A stretch of DNA of 8,247 nt from CAZGMC01 sp964526565 (lineage in GTDB: Bacteria > Pseudomonadota > Alphaproteobacteria > DSM-16000 > Inquilinaceae): positions 1 to 8,247 of the forward strand of contig CAZGMC010000126.1 of assembly GCA_964526565.1 (NCBI GenBank), written 5' to 3'. A program made the translations under genes and the position numbers. The notes under the pieces were generated by a model that saw only the letters and a program-made list of their open reading frames with translations, searched no databases and was not told the DNA's origin. Every line of letters starts with the position of its first letter. Positions within the stretch are counted from its first letter, which is position 1. Below, one piece after another: positions 6,251 to 8,247 of this stretch.

Positions 6251-6829
6251 GTGACGGTGCGGCCGCTGGTCATCGGCGTCGGCAATCCGGACCGCGGCGA
6301 CGATGCCGCCGGCCCGTTGGCCGCAGAACGCCTGCGCGCCGCCGGGGTTGACGCGATCGCCCACGGTGGCGACGGGCCCGGCCTGATCGAGGCATGGCAG
6401 GGGCGCGACCCGGTCTACGTCGTCGACTGCATGAAGTCGGTGGCGCCGCCGGGCACGGTGCGGCGCTTCGACGCCGTGGCCGCGGCCCTGCCGCGCGGGG
6501 CGTTCCACGTTTCCACCCATGCCCTGGGCCTGGGCGAGGCGATCGAGCTGGCCCGCGTGCTGGGCCGGCTGCCGCCGCGGCTGGTCGTCTATGGCATCGA
6601 GGGCCGCGACTTCGCCGTCGGCGCGCCGCCCTGTCCGGCCGTCGCCGAGTCGGTCGACCGGGTCGTGCGGGCGATCGCCGATGCACTGGACACCAGCGAA
6701 CCGGGTACCGGCGAGTGCGGAACCGCCGTGCCGGCGGTCGACGGGTCCGGCAGGGCAGGGTCCGGCAGGGCAGGGTCCGGCAGGGCAGGGTCCGGCAGGG
6801 CAGGGTCTGGCAGCCCGGACCGGTCCTGA
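6251..6829 (+). CDS. Hydrogenase maturation protease family (HycI/M52-like) with repeat tail
   Basis: M52 proteases cut the C-terminal extension from the large subunit of NiFe hydrogenases once nickel is in place. The N-terminal motif IGVGNPDRGDDAAGP (8-22) is the family signature. The likely nickel ligands are D18, D59 (VVDC) and H90 (STHALGL), matching by position the E16/D62/H93 set known from E. coli HybD. The core ends near residue 147. Then comes a tail holding four perfect 15-nt repeats that encode SGRAG, making 192 residues against roughly 150-165 for the family. The GTG start is chosen because AGGGGGGG (6237-6244) lies 6 nt upstream and the conserved strand begins five residues later. 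No hydrogenase structural genes are in the window, so the substrate is unknown. Its 3' end faces a minus-strand gene 12 nt away. Confidence 0.85.
   Translation: MTVRPLVIGVGNPDRGDDAAGPLAAERLRAAGVDAIAHGGDGPGLIEAWQGRDPVYVVDCMKSVAPPGTVRRFDAVAAALPRGAFHVSTHALGLGEAIELARVLGRLPPRLVVYGIEGRDFAVGAPPCPAVAESVDRVVRAIADALDTSEPGTGECGTAVPAVDGSGRAGSGRAGSGRAGSGRAGSGSPDRS
6743..6812 (+). repeat. 15-nt in-frame tandem repeat (SGRAG)
   Basis: GGGTCCGGCAGGGCA is repeated four times perfectly (6743-6802), then a degenerate partial copy, GGGTCTGGCA (6803-6812). The unit is a multiple of three, so copy-number change lengthens or shortens the protease tail without shifting frame. Confidence 0.95.
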
Positions 6830-6856
6830 CGGGGCCGCGCCCTATCCCGACCGGTC
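6818..6856. terminator. Nested hairpin between convergent genes, possible bidirectional terminator
   Basis: GACCGGTC occurs at 6818-6825 and 6849-6856. It is self-complementary, so the two copies can pair as an 8-bp stem. Inside the loop GGGGC (6831-6835) pairs with GCCCT (6839-6843), including one G-U pair, around CGC. The structure includes the stop codons of both convergent genes (6827-6829 plus, 6842-6844 minus). There is no T-tract on either side, so terminator activity is uncertain. Confidence 0.35.
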
Positions 6857-7096
6857 GCCGCGGTGGCGCAGGACCAGGGCGACGGCGACCATGCCGCCGC
6901 CGAGCAGCATTAAAGTCATGAACTCCGACAGCATGGCCGCCTCGGTCTCCACCGGCCCCACTGCAACGCCCGCACCGGCGGAGACGGCGGCGTTGCCCAC
7001 GGCGCTGCCGGACATGGCCGCGCCGTGGGCAACAGGGATCGCGAGCATCGCAGCGCCGGTCAGAACAGCGGCGCAGAGCCGGGCTATCGACCGCAT
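6842..7096 (-). CDS. Small envelope protein with signal peptide and C-terminal membrane segment
   Basis: An 84-residue protein I do not recognise. The N-terminus MRSIARLCAAVLTGAAMLAI continues into a Sec-type signal peptide with a likely cleavage site near VAHGA. A short Gly/Ala/Val-rich middle is followed by EFMTLMLLGGGMVAVALVL and a basic end, RHRGDRSG. This signal, short linker, hydrophobic helix and basic tail layout resembles sorting signals such as PEP-CTERM. However, no Pro-Glu-Pro motif is present (the nearest is GPVETE), so plain anchoring is as likely. The start is supported by a GAGGAGAG Shine-Dalgarno (complement of 7101-7108), 4 nt from the ATG. The gene converges with the protease and is divergent from secA across the AT-rich stretch. 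Confidence 0.75.
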   Translation of the reverse strand: MRSIARLCAAVLTGAAMLAIPVAHGAAMSGSAVGNAAVSAGAGVAVGPVETEAAMLSEFMTLMLLGGGMVAVALVLRHRGDRSG

Positions 7097-7677
7097 GTTG
7101 CTCTCCTCGGACTGCCCTCACCTGGACGGATCTCCAGGAAGGCTTGAAGTAAACTACCGCGGATATCGAGAACGTTTTTGCACGGCAGCGTGAAAAAACA
7201 CTTAAGTGCAGCGTCTTTTGTCGCGATTTTCCTTCAGGATGCCACCGTCTCGCCGCATATTTTCGCATCATTCAGAGAAAATTTGTTGAAAGTTTGATCG
7301 GCGGTGGGCCTGGACGGCACCAGGCTGGGCGGGCCGCTGCCGCGGCCGGCGTCCGCCGCCGCCGCAGCCGCCTTGACGGCCAGGATGTCGCCGGCGCTTG
7401 ACCCTGGCCGCCGGTCGGGCCCGGCCGTCCTGCCGGTGGACCGCCGCCATGCGCACACCTTTTCGCAAGGCAGTTCCAAATGCGGTGCCACTGCGGCTAT
7501 GGTCCGTTGCGCGTGCGGCCGGGGCCGGCCATGATCCGCCGAGGCCGGGGGTGCCGGTGCACGCCGGCGGCGCCGTCGCTGCGTTGAGCCGTCGCTGCGT
7601 TGAAAGGCCATGCCCCTGGTCTTACGTGTTCGATCTGGTGCACGGCCACTTGTATCGCCGCCAATTCCGAGGTCTCG
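7097..7677. other. Long gene-free interval upstream of secA
   Basis: No gene is convincing here. About 7140-7300 is clearly AT-rich against the surrounding DNA and probably holds divergent promoters for the 84-residue protein (minus) and secA (plus). It contains the palindrome CACTTAAGTG (7199-7208). From about 7310 the DNA is GC-rich again, leaving a possible secA leader of 350-400 nt. A 16-nt unit is tandemly duplicated at 7572-7603. A 27-codon open frame starts at ATG 7610 and ends inside secA (7693). Longer frames here give basic, low-complexity translations and are not called. Confidence 0.6.
7572..7603. repeat. 16-nt tandem duplication
   Basis: GCCGTCGCTGCGTTGA occurs twice in direct succession (7572-7587, 7588-7603) in the secA leader, with no mismatch. 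Confidence 0.9.

Positions 7678-8247
<570 letters not shown>

Noticed and set aside
6270..7271. 333-codon minus-strand frame over the protease
   Set aside because: It is antisense to the M52 protease and its 15-nt repeats, and is almost entirely Arg/Pro in translation.

Overview
The window is a high-GC (visibly about 70%) bacterial chromosome segment, most likely from an alphaproteobacterium, perhaps near the Rhodospirillales. That placement rests on base composition, the style of the SecA N-terminus and the gene content, and is inference. It comes from a draft assembly: there is one run of exactly 100 Ns (5034-5133), flanked by an identical 55-nt sequence on both sides.

Left part (1-3892, minus strand): the first two genes of a type I-G (formerly I-U, 'Dpsyc') CRISPR-Cas operon. 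cas3 has the helicase N-terminal and the HD nuclease C-terminal. It is broken by a frameshift just after its DEVQ box. csx17 (cas8u2), the Cascade large-subunit candidate, overlaps the cas3 stop by 8 nt and runs off the left edge. No CRISPR array, cas7, cas5, cas4-1 or cas2 is visible; they would be expected further left. The AT-rich stretch in front of cas3 (about 3870-3960) holds a candidate promoter and several small direct and inverted repeats, one covering the start codon.

Middle (3893-6188, plus strand): a 430-nt gene-free divergent interval, then a SAM-dependent methyltransferase. Its stop overlaps (ATGA) the start of a proline-rich lipoprotein gene, and the assembly gap falls inside that lipoprotein's N-terminal TGPS-repeat region. 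A second small lipoprotein follows.

Right part (6189-8247): an orphan HycI/M52-type hydrogenase maturation protease with an in-frame SGRAG-repeat tail. It converges on a small minus-strand envelope protein with an N-terminal signal and a C-terminal membrane segment. Next come about 580 nt without a convincing gene, whose first part is AT-rich, and then the first 190 codons of secA.

Apart from the two cas genes and the coupled methyltransferase-lipoprotein pair, the genes are not obviously one functional unit. The most notable points are the cas3 frameshift, the reconstructable lipoprotein across the gap, and six separate short tandem duplications between 4160 and 7603. I did not find a clearly new system; the CRISPR type is a known one.
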